Assembly (NCBI GenBank): GCA_044464175.1
Contig: JBIQLO010000003.1
Coordinates: 1 to 43,588 of the forward strand
DNA length: 43,588 nt
Source of the DNA: JBIQLO01 sp044464175
GTDB lineage: Bacteria > Planctomycetota > Phycisphaerae > Tepidisphaerales > Tepidisphaeraceae
Reading direction: 5' to 3'
Positions 15,927 through 24,503 of this stretch are shown here, one piece after another. The notes below the pieces were generated by a model. It was given only the letters and a program-made list of their open reading frames with translations, had not been told where the DNA came from and did not search any database. How positions within the stretch are numbered: position 1 is the first letter of the stretch; each line of letters starts with the position of its first letter. The position numbers and the translations under genes were made by a program.

Positions 15927-17270
15927 ATGCACGCGGTGGAAGTTTCTGCTCAACCGGCCGCTGCGTCGGCCAATGGAAACGGGACGCCGGACCCGCAACA
16001 ACTCCTGCGGGACTATCGTGGTGTCCGCGCTTTCACCGAATTGCTGTGTCGGCCTCTGGAAGTCGAGGATTATGTCATCCAATCAATGCCGGATGCCAGC
16101 CCGGCCAAGTGGCACCTGGCGCACACGAGCTGGTTTTTTGAGACGTTTCTAATCAAGCCGAATCAGGCGGACTGGCCGGGCGTGGACCCGCAGTATGCCT
16201 ATCTCTTCAATTCCTATTACAACGCGGCCGGCCCGCAGCATTGCCGACCGCGCCGCGGCACGATTTCGCGCCCGACGGTGCAGCAGGTATACGAATACCG
16301 CCGCCAGGTGGATCAGGCGGTGGAGCGACTTCTCACCAGCGCGGGTCCAGCGCAATGGAGCCGCATCGAGCCGATAGTGACCCTTGGTCTGAACCATGAA
16401 CAGCAGCACCAGGAACTGCTTGTCACCGACCTGAAGCATGCCTTCTGGTGCAATCCGCTGCGTCCGGCCTATGCGGCAGGGGAGAGCCATGTGGCCGGTG
16501 CGGGGGCAACGCCCCCGCCTGCAGATCCCGCCCGATGGATTCATTTTGAGGCGGGTCTGCGCTGGATCGGCCACGCGGGGGAAGGTTTCGCCTATGACAA
16601 CGAGGGGCCGCGCCATCAGGCGTTTCTTGGCCCGTTTGCCCTCAGTTCCCATCTGGTCACCAATCGACAGTACCTCGAATTTTTGGAGGACGGGGGTTAT
16701 CAGCGTCCGGAACATTGGCTCTCGAGCGGCTGGACGACTGTCCAACAGCAGCAGTGGAAGGCTCCAATTTACTGGGAAAAGGTGGGTGACCAATGGCATC
16801 AAATGACTATGAGCGGGATGCAGCCGTTGGAAATGGAGGAGCCGGTCTGCCACATCAGCTACTTTGAGGCCGATGCATTCGCCCGCTGGGCGGGCCATCG
16901 CCTGCCCACCGAAGCGGAGTGGGAAACGGCAGCGCAGTCGCTTCCCCTTGAGGGGCAGTTTGCCGAATCGCGGCGATTTCATCCCTCCGCTGCGGGCGGG
17001 GTGGCCGATTCCGGCACGGCCTCAGCCAAGCCACCTACGGACTTTTTCGGTCAACTCTGGCAATGGACCGCCAGCCCTTATGTCCCCTATCCCGGCTACC
17101 GGCCGGCGGTCGGGGCGCTGGGGGAATACAACGGCAAGTTCATGTGCGATCAATGGGTGTTGCGGGGCGGTTCCTGCGCCACGCCTCGGAGCCACCTGCG
17201 CCGGAGCTATCGAAATTTCTTTCCCGCCGGTGCCCGCTGGCAGTTCAGTGGGATTCGACTGGCGAAGTAA
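15927..17270 (+). CDS. egtB: Ergothioneine biosynthesis sulfoxide synthase EgtB
   Basis: Predicted 447 residues from the ATG at 15927 (GGAG six bases upstream); the longer frame upstream passes through the 19-bp hairpin. The N-terminal DinB-like domain carries the iron ligands: KWHLAH (His ~63) and the HX3HXE motif HEQQHQE (His 157, His 161). The C-terminal half is a formylglycine-generating-enzyme-like domain, with EEPVCHISYFEADAFARWAG-type and GGSCATPRSHLRRSYRNF-type segments. EgtB is a non-haem iron enzyme that joins hercynine to a thiol donor with oxygen. Between the domains is a perfect GCGGGGGC/GCCCCCGC palindrome at 16500-16518. egtD follows 30 bp downstream; egtA, egtC and egtE homologues are not here, so the thiol donor and C-S lyase steps are undefined. 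Confidence 0.95.
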   Translation: MHAVEVSAQPAAASANGNGTPDPQQLLRDYRGVRAFTELLCRPLEVEDYVIQSMPDASPAKWHLAHTSWFFETFLIKPNQADWPGVDPQYAYLFNSYYNAAGPQHCRPRRGTISRPTVQQVYEYRRQVDQAVERLLTSAGPAQWSRIEPIVTLGLNHEQQHQELLVTDLKHAFWCNPLRPAYAAGESHVAGAGATPPPADPARWIHFEAGLRWIGHAGEGFAYDNEGPRHQAFLGPFALSSHLVTNRQYLEFLEDGGYQRPEHWLSSGWTTVQQQQWKAPIYWEKVGDQWHQMTMSGMQPLEMEEPVCHISYFEADAFARWAGHRLPTEAEWETAAQSLPLEGQFAESRRFHPSAAGGVADSGTASAKPPTDFFGQLWQWTASPYVPYPGYRPAVGALGEYNGKFMCDQWVLRGGSCATPRSHLRRSYRNFFPAGARWQFSGIRLAK

Positions 17271-17300
17271 ACGCCACAGGCGTGTCGTACGAGAGAGCCG

Positions 17301-18314
17301 ATGCAAAATCTACAACCGCATGCGTTTGAATCACAGCCGCCGATGCCGCTGGATACTGTGGGCGCCCCCTGGGCCCAGCCCCCGGCCGTCTGGGAGTTCA
17401 ACCCTTTCCGCGTGGACGTTTTGACCGGCCTGAAGGGGAATCCCAAAACGGTTCCCTGCAAATATCTTTACGATGAGGCCGGTTCCAGGCTCTTTGACCG
17501 AATCTGTGACCTGCCGGAGTATTATCTCACCCGGTGTGAGGAGGCAATTCTGGAACGGCATGGGCGGGAAATCGCCCGGACCCTGGGGCGCGATTTTGCG
17601 CTGGTGGAATTTGGAAGCGGCAGCGGGCGCAAGACGCAGCAACTGCTGGAGCACGTTTCGGCGGCGGCCTATCTCCCGATCGACATCTCCAAGCGGCATC
17701 TGGAGCGTTCGGCCCGGGAGATCGCCGACACCTTCAGTGGATTGCGGGTTTACCCGGTCTGTGCCGACTATACCCAGCCCGTGGAACTGCCGCCCCATGT
17801 GGGGGGGCGGCGGGTGATCTACTTTTCGGGCTCAAGCATCGGCAATCTCGCTCCCCCGCAGGCCGTAGAGTTCCTCCGCGGCATGGGGCGGCTGTGCGAG
17901 GCGGATGGAGACTTGCTTATCGGGGTGGATCTGCGCAAGGATCCACACATTTTGTGGGAGGCGTACAACGATTCAGCCGGCGTCACGGCCGAATTTAATC
18001 TGAATCTTCTGCGGCGGATCAATCGGGAGTTGGGCGCGGAGTTCGATGAGTCGCAGTTCGCCCATTACGCGCCTTACAATTCGAGCGACGGGCGGGTGGA
18101 GATGCATCTGGTCAGCCGCATCGACCAGACCGCCTGGATCGGGGATGTGCCGATCCGTTTCCGCACCGGCCAGACCATCCGGACGGAGTATTCCTACAAA
18201 TACACGCTTGAAGGATTCAGCGAATTGGCTGCCGTTGCCGGCCTGCGTGTGCGGCGGGTGTGGACCGACCCGCAGAACTGGTACAGCCTGCAGCATCTGC
18301 GCCTCTGCCACTGA
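17301..18314 (+). CDS. egtD: L-histidine N-alpha-methyltransferase EgtD
   Basis: Predicted 337 residues. It trimethylates histidine to hercynine with three S-adenosylmethionine. Family signatures are the N-terminal KYLYDEAGSRLFDRICDLPEYY region (cited in part), the SAM loop VEFGSGSGRKTQ, the PIDIS strand, YFSGSSIGNL and GVDLRKD, all typical of EgtD (DUF2260-type methyltransferases). The C-terminal EYSYKYT followed by GFSEL is also conserved. It has a ~35-residue N-terminal lead before the domain. It forms a two-gene unit with egtB and is the committed step of the ergothioneine pathway. Confidence 0.95.
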   Translation: MQNLQPHAFESQPPMPLDTVGAPWAQPPAVWEFNPFRVDVLTGLKGNPKTVPCKYLYDEAGSRLFDRICDLPEYYLTRCEEAILERHGREIARTLGRDFALVEFGSGSGRKTQQLLEHVSAAAYLPIDISKRHLERSAREIADTFSGLRVYPVCADYTQPVELPPHVGGRRVIYFSGSSIGNLAPPQAVEFLRGMGRLCEADGDLLIGVDLRKDPHILWEAYNDSAGVTAEFNLNLLRRINRELGAEFDESQFAHYAPYNSSDGRVEMHLVSRIDQTAWIGDVPIRFRTGQTIRTEYSYKYTLEGFSELAAVAGLRVRRVWTDPQNWYSLQHLRLCH

Positions 18315-18338
18315 TGGGCAGGCGGTTTGCGCGGCGGT

Positions 18339-19220
18339 CTAATCCGACTCCTTCCGCTTGGAGGCGTGGGTGGCAGTGGGATAAAACTCTCCCTTGTATT
18401 CCTTGTCCTCTTTGGCGGGTTCGGCATTGGAACCGAGTTCCAAGGGGCCGCCGTCCAGTTTGCGGACCGGCGCCGGGCCATCGGTCGTCGTGTCGCCCGG
18501 CCCATTCGCGGCAACCGCAGTGGTTTCCAGTTCCGCCTCGATCGCGGCAATCTGGGAATGCAGCGCCTCCTGATCCACCTCGGTCGGGGGCGGGGCTGCA
18601 GCCGGCTCCGACTTTTCAAAGCGGTCCAGATCGTAGTCCTCCTTTGGCTGCTTGGGCCGCCAAGGCCTTCCAAAGAGAAGCAGATTGATGGTGGTCGGCC
18701 AGACCAGGCCAAAGAGCACCAGGCTCCCCCCGATCCACATGCCGAATTGCGCTTTGGGGGCGGCCCACCAGTCGTAGCTGTAGTGCACCTTCAGTTCCGG
18801 GTGGTGCTGCTGAACCAAGCCCAGGAACTGGACGAGCGTCATGTTTTTGGGGAAATCTCCCTTAAAGCGGTTGGTCGGCTTGTATGGCAGATCCGGCACC
18901 ATACGGAAGGTGCGCTCATGCAGTGTGATCGTCGGCTTGGCCTTGGGATTTTTCGGATCGCGATGGCGCTGCACGGCTGTGTAGCGCCCGATAATGATCT
19001 GCCGGTCCTCCCAGGGGACCACCTTCAGCGAATCAAAATAGGGATATTCCCGGTCGTGGTTCTTGCGGAACAGGTTCCGCTCAAATTCGGTCTGGCTGAG
19101 TGTCTCACGCACGCCGCTGTCGGGAATGTCGGCATAAAAAGACCGCACATATCCCGCCAGCGACCCCAGAAGCAGACCGATAATCGCCCACTGCCACCAT
19201 CTCAAATCCGTCAAGTGCAT
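18339..19220 (-). CDS. Membrane protein of unknown function with acidic C-terminal tail
   Basis: Predicted 293 residues from the ATG at 19220 (GGGAAGGG upstream); the longer frame to 19478 crosses low-complexity arginine-rich sequence and the dioxygenase gene. There are two likely helices: ~8-27 (QWAIIGLLLGSLAGYVRSF) and ~158-180 (MWIGGSLVLFGLVWPTTINLLLFG). The domain between them (~30-155) has no recognised family. The last ~100 residues are Pro, Glu, Thr and Ala-rich and probably unstructured. It converges on egtD at a 24-bp gap. Confidence 0.7.
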   Translation of the reverse strand: MHLTDLRWWQWAIIGLLLGSLAGYVRSFYADIPDSGVRETLSQTEFERNLFRKNHDREYPYFDSLKVVPWEDRQIIIGRYTAVQRHRDPKNPKAKPTITLHERTFRMVPDLPYKPTNRFKGDFPKNMTLVQFLGLVQQHHPELKVHYSYDWWAAPKAQFGMWIGGSLVLFGLVWPTTINLLLFGRPWRPKQPKEDYDLDRFEKSEPAAAPPPTEVDQEALHSQIAAIEAELETTAVAANGPGDTTTDGPAPVRKLDGGPLELGSNAEPAKEDKEYKGEFYPTATHASKRKESD

Positions 19221-19347
19221 GACCCTTCCCGTCAAAAATGCAAAGACAATGTACCTATACCCTCTAACGCCGAAAAGGGAGGGATATTGTGGCGGCGGCA
19301 AATTGCCCTCGGCGACGGGGCCGTGCCGACCTCCACGCGGTACCGGC

Positions 19348-20193
19348 CTAGTGCAGCGTCGCCACGGGCGCGCCGCAGGGCCCGCCTCCCTGGGCCTCCT
19401 CGCGATGGACCTCCCGCCCCTGGAAGTCGAGTAGGGGGCGGTAATGGCGGGCGACCTCCGCACACGCGGCCGGTACATAGTGGCAGATCAGCGACCGGCG
19501 GAAGCGATCAGCGCTGTCGTTGGGATATGAGCCGTGAATGAGGCTCCCATTGAAAAACAACACGTCCCCCGCCTTCATGATCACCGGCGCCGCCTCCAGC
19601 CCCTGCGGAATCGGCACGTGGTGGTCGGTGAAAAAGCGCAGGCGGTCCACCGTGGGTTCGGGACAGACAATCTCCATGTTCTGCGTCCCCGGCACGACCA
19701 TCATGCCGCCGTTGTCGGGGTCCACATCATCAATGGCGATCCAGGCGGCGATACAGGAGCCCGGTTTGACGCGCAGGTAGAAGTTGTCCTGGTGAAAATC
19801 CTGCCCCCGCGCACCGGGGGGCTTGAAATAGAACATGCTCTGGGCCGCGATCGGCTCATCGGCCAGCAGGATCCGCAGCATCTCTCCGATGCGCGGATCG
19901 AGCATGTAGCGCATCGCCACCGGGCCCACCGGCTTGTCCGGATGGCGGTGGGGGTGCATCATGCGGGGGAACTTTGCCAGCGGATCGTTGAGCGCATATG
20001 CGCCGGAGGTGTTGCGCCGCGTCTCGGAGAGTCCCTCGATCGGGCCGGTTTCCCCATAGCGGGTGAAGACGGTGCGGATTTCGGCCGCCTCATCCGCCGA
20101 CAACAAGCCCCGCGCCACAAAATACCCATCCCGTTGATATGCCTCGGCCGGCGCGATCTCGTCGGTCGCCGTCGCAGACCAGTCATGTGCCAT
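19348..20193 (-). CDS. Phytanoyl-CoA dioxygenase (PhyH)-like Fe(II)/2-oxoglutarate enzyme
   Basis: Predicted 281 residues; the ATG at 20193 has AAGGAG upstream. The iron-binding facial triad is visible as HxD in DFHQDNFY and the distal His in GSLIHGSYPN, with a 2-oxoglutarate-binding Arg in RRSLICHY. The jelly-roll core is framed by VPGTQNMEIV and MKAGDVLFFNGS. Members hydroxylate lipids, ectoine, amino acids or natural products. Neither the substrate nor an operon partner is evident. Confidence 0.9.
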   Translation of the reverse strand: MAHDWSATATDEIAPAEAYQRDGYFVARGLLSADEAAEIRTVFTRYGETGPIEGLSETRRNTSGAYALNDPLAKFPRMMHPHRHPDKPVGPVAMRYMLDPRIGEMLRILLADEPIAAQSMFYFKPPGARGQDFHQDNFYLRVKPGSCIAAWIAIDDVDPDNGGMMVVPGTQNMEIVCPEPTVDRLRFFTDHHVPIPQGLEAAPVIMKAGDVLFFNGSLIHGSYPNDSADRFRRSLICHYVPAACAEVARHYRPLLDFQGREVHREEAQGGGPCGAPVATLH

Positions 20194-20328
20194 GATGACG
20201 CTCCTTGAGAATGATGAGTTCAATATGCCTCAAACTGAAAGATTATGACAGGGAAAACGGTCCAGGCAACTCAATTTTGCACCGCCGGGCTCAAATTCCC
20301 GATTTCCGTTCCAGCCGCTGAAGCCCGC

Positions 20329-20949
20329 CTACCGCCCGGGATATGCCTCTGAGTGTCCCAGGTGCTTCTGGAAGTTGGCCTCATACGCTTCCAGAATGGT
20401 CGGCACGTTCCGTGCGATGAGCAGGTTTTCGGCGTTGTTCTTCTCAGCGGCGTTGGTGAAATTGAAACTGCCGGTAATGAGCGTGCCGCCGTCGATCAGC
20501 ATGATCTTGTTGTGCGCGATGGCGTGCCGGTCGTCAATGTAGGTCGGGATGCCGGCATGGGCCAGGAAGTCGGCCTCGGTGTATTTGGCGCTGCGCTGGC
20601 TCTTGTCCAGCACCGCGATCACCTTGATGCCGCGCCGATGGGCGGCCACCAGCGCCTGGGCGATGGGCTTGGAGGTGAAGGAGTACGCCTGCATGTGGAT
20701 TGAGGTCCTGGCGGCGTCAATCGCCCCGACCACGGCTTCGGTGCAACCGCCATGGGGGGAGAAATAGCATTTCAGGTTGCCGGTCGAAACCTCGGCGGTG
20801 GGGGCCGGCGCGTTGAAAGGATGGTCCAGGGCCGGCAGTTTGCCCTTGGCGGCAAAATAGCCCGCGGCGAACAGCAGCACGCCGAAAAGCACCAGCAGCG
20901 CCAGCAGCGGCGTCAGCTTGGGTGTCGCCTTGGGATGCACTCGGGCCAT
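20329..20949 (-). CDS. Membrane-anchored PLD-family nuclease, single HKD motif
   Basis: Predicted 206 residues from ATG 20949; no strong ribosome site, and the start is less certain than the domain. One hydrophobic helix at ~12-33 is followed by the PLD-like domain. The HKD motif is H146-N-K148-x4-D153 with GSFNFT downstream. A single HKD motif is the arrangement of Nuc-type endonucleases, which dimerise to make one active site. The N-terminal helix would place the domain outside the cytoplasm, so extracellular or periplasmic DNA degradation is plausible. The role is inferred. Confidence 0.82.
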   Translation of the reverse strand: MARVHPKATPKLTPLLALLVLFGVLLFAAGYFAAKGKLPALDHPFNAPAPTAEVSTGNLKCYFSPHGGCTEAVVGAIDAARTSIHMQAYSFTSKPIAQALVAAHRRGIKVIAVLDKSQRSAKYTEADFLAHAGIPTYIDDRHAIAHNKIMLIDGGTLITGSFNFTNAAEKNNAENLLIARNVPTILEAYEANFQKHLGHSEAYPGR

Positions 20950-21057
20950 CAAGCATTGAATCGTACCGGAACGGCGTGGAATGACAAAATAACTGATTTT
21001 TGAGAGGATGAGGCTCGTTGCCACAATATTCCGAGAAACTGCGACGTTTCCCTTCCT

Positions 21058-21087
21058 TTGCCTTTGCCCCCGTTCAACGGCTATAAT
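21058..21087 (+). promoter_or_regulatory. Sigma-70 promoter for nfu-tadA
   Basis: TTGCCT at 21058-21063 and a perfect TATAAT at 21082-21087 are 18 bases apart. Transcription would begin near 21094. This excludes the GTG at 21093 as start of the Fe-S gene and supports the ATG at 21120. Confidence 0.7.
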
Positions 21088-21119
21088 CCTGCGTGTCCCG
21101 CAAACAGGAAACAGAGCCT

Positions 21120-21380
21120 ATGGCAGCCGCTCCATCCAAAAGTGATTCTCCCGCCCTGCGCCGGGATGTGCAGGAAATCATCAATCTGATCCGTCCGGCC
21201 GTTCAGGCCGACGGGGGGGATGTGGAACTGGTGGATGTCCTGCCGGACGGGGTGGTGCAAATTCGCTTCCATGGCGCCTGCCATGGCTGTCCCAGCAGTA
21301 ACATGACGCTGCACATGGGCATTGAACGCAATCTCAAGCAGCATGTCCCCCAGATCAAACAGGTTGTCGCGGTGCCGTAA
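21120..21380 (+). CDS. NifU C-terminal domain (Nfu-type) iron-sulfur protein
   Basis: Predicted 86 residues from the ATG at 21120. The domain covers almost the whole protein: EIINLIRPAVQADGGDVEL, DGVVQIRFHGAC and the cluster-binding CxxC in ACHGCPSS. Nfu proteins accept and pass on Fe-S clusters. Its stop overlaps the start of tadA by one base, so the two are cotranslated; a functional link is not obvious. Confidence 0.9.
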   Translation: MAAAPSKSDSPALRRDVQEIINLIRPAVQADGGDVELVDVLPDGVVQIRFHGACHGCPSSNMTLHMGIERNLKQHVPQIKQVVAVP

Positions 21381-21904
21381 TGGGTGAGCAGCAAGCGACA
21401 CCGCCGCGATCCGGTGGAGGAGTGGGGACCGAATCCGCCGACTTTTCGCCAAATCTTTCCTTTATGTCCGAGGCGCTGGCAGAGGCGCGGCTGGCGTTGG
21501 AACACGACGATGTGCCCATCGGGTGCGTTGTTGTTCACGACCTCACGCAGACAATCATCGGCCGGGGGCATAACCGCCGGGAAGTGGACAACGATCCGAC
21601 CGCCCATGCCGAAATCCTGGCGTTGCGCCAGGCGGCGACCGCGCTGGGGCATTGGCGCGTCACCGACTGCACGCTCTATGTCACACTGGAACCCTGCCCG
21701 ATGTGCGCCGGAGCGCTGGTCAATGCCCGGCTGCCGCGCCTGGTGTATGGCTGCGACGACCCGAAGGCGGGAGCGGTGCGCAGCCTGATGCGGCTGTGCG
21801 ATGATCCGCGGCTCAACCACCGCCTCCAGATCAGCGGCGGCGTGCTGGCCGAGCCGTGCGCCGAATTGCTGCGGGCATTCTTCCGGGCTCGGCGCCGGGT
21901 TTAG
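21380..21904 (+). CDS. tadA: tRNA adenosine(34) deaminase TadA
   Basis: Predicted 174 residues. It deaminates A34 to inosine in tRNA-Arg(ACG). Zinc-site motifs are TAHAEILAL (His-Ala-Glu) and EPCPMCAGAL (Cys-x2-Cys). The conserved N-terminal helix begins at the second Met (residue 29, FMSEALAEARLAL), so the first ~28 residues are an unusual Gly/Ser-rich extension; the overlap with the nfu stop (TAATG) favours the longer start. The downstream MscS gene converges. Confidence 0.93.
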   Translation: MGEQQATPPRSGGGVGTESADFSPNLSFMSEALAEARLALEHDDVPIGCVVVHDLTQTIIGRGHNRREVDNDPTAHAEILALRQAATALGHWRVTDCTLYVTLEPCPMCAGALVNARLPRLVYGCDDPKAGAVRSLMRLCDDPRLNHRLQISGGVLAEPCAELLRAFFRARRRV

Positions 21905-21914
21905 CGCGCAGTTT

Positions 21915-23003
21915 TCATGCCGCCTTGTGGGCCGGCGGCGGGTCAATCGTTGTGGTGAGCGGGATCGCCTGTTCCAGCAGCAGTTGCCGATGCGGGAAGG
22001 GGATTTCGATGTTCGCCGCATCCAAGGCCTTTTTGGCCTTCTCCATGTATTCGTGGAAAACGGTTTCCTCGTCGGATTCGTCCAGAATCCAGATGCGGAG
22101 AATGAGATTCACGCTGCTGTCGGCACACTCATTGACCACCACGCATGGGGGCGGGTCCTTACAGACCTGCGGGTCATGGGTCGTCAGCGCCAGCAGGACG
22201 GCGCGGGCCTCGTCGATCGATTCTTTATAGGCGATGCCGATGGGGATATTGAGCCGGTTGGCCGGGAGGGCCGAGTGGTTGGCCACGCGCTGGTTGAGCA
22301 TCTGCGTGTTGGGGAAGATGATCATTTCCCCGTCGTAGTTGAGCATGCGGGTGGAGCGGAAGGTGATGCGCTGCACCTTGCCCAGGGTGTCGTCGACCTT
22401 GACCCAGTCGCCCACCTTGAAGGGGGCGTCCCAGAAGATGACGATGCCGGCGATGAAGTTGGCAAGCGTTTCTTGCGCGGCGAAGCCGACCGCCAGGCCG
22501 ATCAGCGAGACGCCGGTGAGCAGGGCGGTGATCTGGATGCCCACCTGGTTGCAGGCGATCACGGCACCGAAGCCCAGGATCGTCCACTTGATCAGGTGGC
22601 CGAGCATGTCGGTGATGGACGAATCCACTCGCGCCCGCTTCATGCCGCCGATCACGAACCGCCGCACCGTCCGGTGGACCACCCAGAAGATAAACAGGAA
22701 GATGAGCGCCACGAACAGCCGGGGCACAAATCCCAGCAATGCCAGGAGGGGATCGCGCACCAGCGTCACCCAGAATTCCAGGTGTTCGAGGTCTTCGGGG
22801 CTGATCTTCTTCTCCCCCGAAACCAGCTTGCCCCAGGCGGTTCCTTCCAGGGCCTCAATCAATGAGGCGGGGGCGGTTGTGGGTCGTACCGCGGCCGCCT
22901 GGGTGGTGGGCGCCGGCTGGGTCGCGGGGGCGGGCGGCACGCCATTCGTTCCCAACATCATCTGCCCCAGCAACGCCACACGAACCAGCATCAGGCTTAG
23001 CAT
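21915..23003 (-). CDS. MscS-family mechanosensitive channel
   Basis: Predicted 362 residues. It begins with a hydrophobic segment and a Pro/Ala/Thr/Gln linker that suggest an export signal and periplasmic region, then helices at ~85-112 and ~132-156, and the pore helix (SLIGLAVGFAAQETLANFIAGIVIF). The beta domain (FKVGDWVKVDDTLGKV, IIFPNTQMLNQRVAN) and alpha/beta C-terminal vestibule follow. Members release solutes under membrane tension. It is convergent with tadA and divergent from the DUF1440-like gene. Confidence 0.92.
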   Translation of the reverse strand: MLSLMLVRVALLGQMMLGTNGVPPAPATQPAPTTQAAAVRPTTAPASLIEALEGTAWGKLVSGEKKISPEDLEHLEFWVTLVRDPLLALLGFVPRLFVALIFLFIFWVVHRTVRRFVIGGMKRARVDSSITDMLGHLIKWTILGFGAVIACNQVGIQITALLTGVSLIGLAVGFAAQETLANFIAGIVIFWDAPFKVGDWVKVDDTLGKVQRITFRSTRMLNYDGEMIIFPNTQMLNQRVANHSALPANRLNIPIGIAYKESIDEARAVLLALTTHDPQVCKDPPPCVVVNECADSSVNLILRIWILDESDEETVFHEYMEKAKKALDAANIEIPFPHRQLLLEQAIPLTTTIDPPPAHKAA

Positions 23004-23156
23004 ACTTCAGCACCTTGAAAGAACCGCCTTGAGCCTGTTATCGGACCAGCGGCGGCCATGACTTCAGGAGCAGTGCAAAGAATTTCATTGGGTGGGAAGG
23101 GGGGAGGCATGGGGATTGCTCTAATCCTCCTTGGTTCATCCAAAGGTGGTAATGCA

Positions 23157-23738
23157 ATGGCATGTGAGCGAATGGCTTGGGAACGGGAGGGCGGGAATTG
23201 GGTCAAGGGGACTGTGGCCGGTGTCGTCGGCGGGTTGGCCGGGGCGTGGGTGATGAACCGGTTTCAGTCGATGTTGAGCCAGGCGAGCAAGGCGGCGAAG
23301 GCGGCCGGTCAGTCAGAGCAAGGGTCTGGGCCACAGCCCCGGTCGGGCCGATCCCGTCGGCAGCAATCGGGCCAGAGCGGCGGAGAGCCCTCAACGGTCA
23401 AACTGGCTGAAACCGTCTCCCGGGAGTTGTTCAAGCACCCGCTGAGCCGGCAGGAGAAGCAGGTGGCGGGGCCAGCGGTCCATTATGGATACGCCATGCT
23501 GGTTGGGGGGCTCTATGGAGCGCTGGCCGAGGAGACCCCGGTAGTGACGATGGGGGCTGGGGTGCCCTATGCGGCAGGATTGTGGCTTCTGGGGGATGAG
23601 ATGGTGGTTCCGATACTGGGGCTCTCCAAGCCGCCCACGGCGTATCCCGCCTCCACGCACGCTTCAGCGCTGGCGGCCCATTTGGTGTTTGGACTGGCGC
23701 TGGATTTAACGCGCCGGGTGGTGCGACATGTGATTTAG
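23157..23738 (+). CDS. DUF1440-like membrane protein
   Basis: Predicted 193 residues from the ATG at 23157, which has AAAGGTGG upstream; starts at 23058 and 23109 in the same frame are possible. An N-terminal glycine-rich helix (KGTVAGVVGGLAGAWVMNRF) leads to a charged loop, then to HYGYAMLVGGLYGALAE and two further hydrophobic segments ending in a helix near the C-terminus. This helix order resembles DUF1440 (YagU-type) inner-membrane proteins. No function is assigned. Confidence 0.68.
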   Translation: MACERMAWEREGGNWVKGTVAGVVGGLAGAWVMNRFQSMLSQASKAAKAAGQSEQGSGPQPRSGRSRRQQSGQSGGEPSTVKLAETVSRELFKHPLSRQEKQVAGPAVHYGYAMLVGGLYGALAEETPVVTMGAGVPYAAGLWLLGDEMVVPILGLSKPPTAYPASTHASALAAHLVFGLALDLTRRVVRHVI

Positions 23739-23792
23739 GCTCCGTCTTCGTCGATTCGCCGGTACCGGACGGGGCGGTTATCATCGGCCGGC

Positions 23793-24503
23793 ATGGAGCA
23801 TCCTTTGTGGCGGGAAATGGCGGAACGGGCGGGCATTGGGCTTTCCGAGGCGCAGCGGGGGCAATTTGAGCAATATCTGAAACGACTGCTGGACGCGAAT
23901 CAGCGCATGAACCTGACGCGCATCGCCGATCCGGGCGAGGGGGCGATCCGGCATGTGGGCGATGCGCTGACGCTGCTGCCGTATCTTCCGGAGGGGCCGC
24001 ATGCGCTGGTGGATGTGGGCAGCGGGGGGGGAGTACCGGGGATGATTCTGGCGATTGCCCGGCCCGATGCGCGGGTGACACTGGTGGAATCGACGCGCAA
24101 GAAGGCGGCTTTCCTGAGCGAGACTGCGAGCGCGCTGGGACTGGAGAATGTAGTAGTGTTGCCGCAGCGGGTGGAGGAGGTGGGAAGGTCATCGCAGCGC
24201 GAGGGTTTTGACGTGGCGACGGTACGGGCGGTGGCGCCGATGGTCTGGTTAATGGAATGGTGTCTGCCGCTGTTGAAGGTGGGGGGGAAGCTGCTGGCGA
24301 TGAAAGGTCAGCGGTTGGAGGAGGAGATGCCGGCGGCGAATAAGGTTCGGGCCGCTTTGGGTGGAGGGGAGGCGGTAATTCATTCGGCCGGACTGCCGGG
24401 CGGGGAGGGGCATGTCATCGTGGAGGTGCCCAAGCAGCGGAGGTCGGATGCACGGTATCCGCGGCCGCCGACGCAGGCGAAGTCGCGCCCGCTGGCGAGC
24501 TAA
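23793..24503 (+). CDS. rsmG: 16S rRNA (guanine-527-N7)-methyltransferase RsmG
   Basis: Predicted 236 residues. The family's NLTRI segment (NQRMNLTRIADP) precedes the SAM-binding LVDVGSGGGVPGM and the strand VTLVEST. ATVRAVAP and MKGQRLEEE are also diagnostic. It methylates G527 of 16S rRNA. The last ~25 residues (PKQRRSDARYPRPP...) are a basic tail after the usual end, and the stop overlaps the stop of the phosphatase gene by four bases. Confidence 0.94.
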   Translation: MEHPLWREMAERAGIGLSEAQRGQFEQYLKRLLDANQRMNLTRIADPGEGAIRHVGDALTLLPYLPEGPHALVDVGSGGGVPGMILAIARPDARVTLVESTRKKAAFLSETASALGLENVVVLPQRVEEVGRSSQREGFDVATVRAVAPMVWLMEWCLPLLKVGGKLLAMKGQRLEEEMPAANKVRAALGGGEAVIHSAGLPGGEGHVIVEVPKQRRSDARYPRPPTQAKSRPLAS

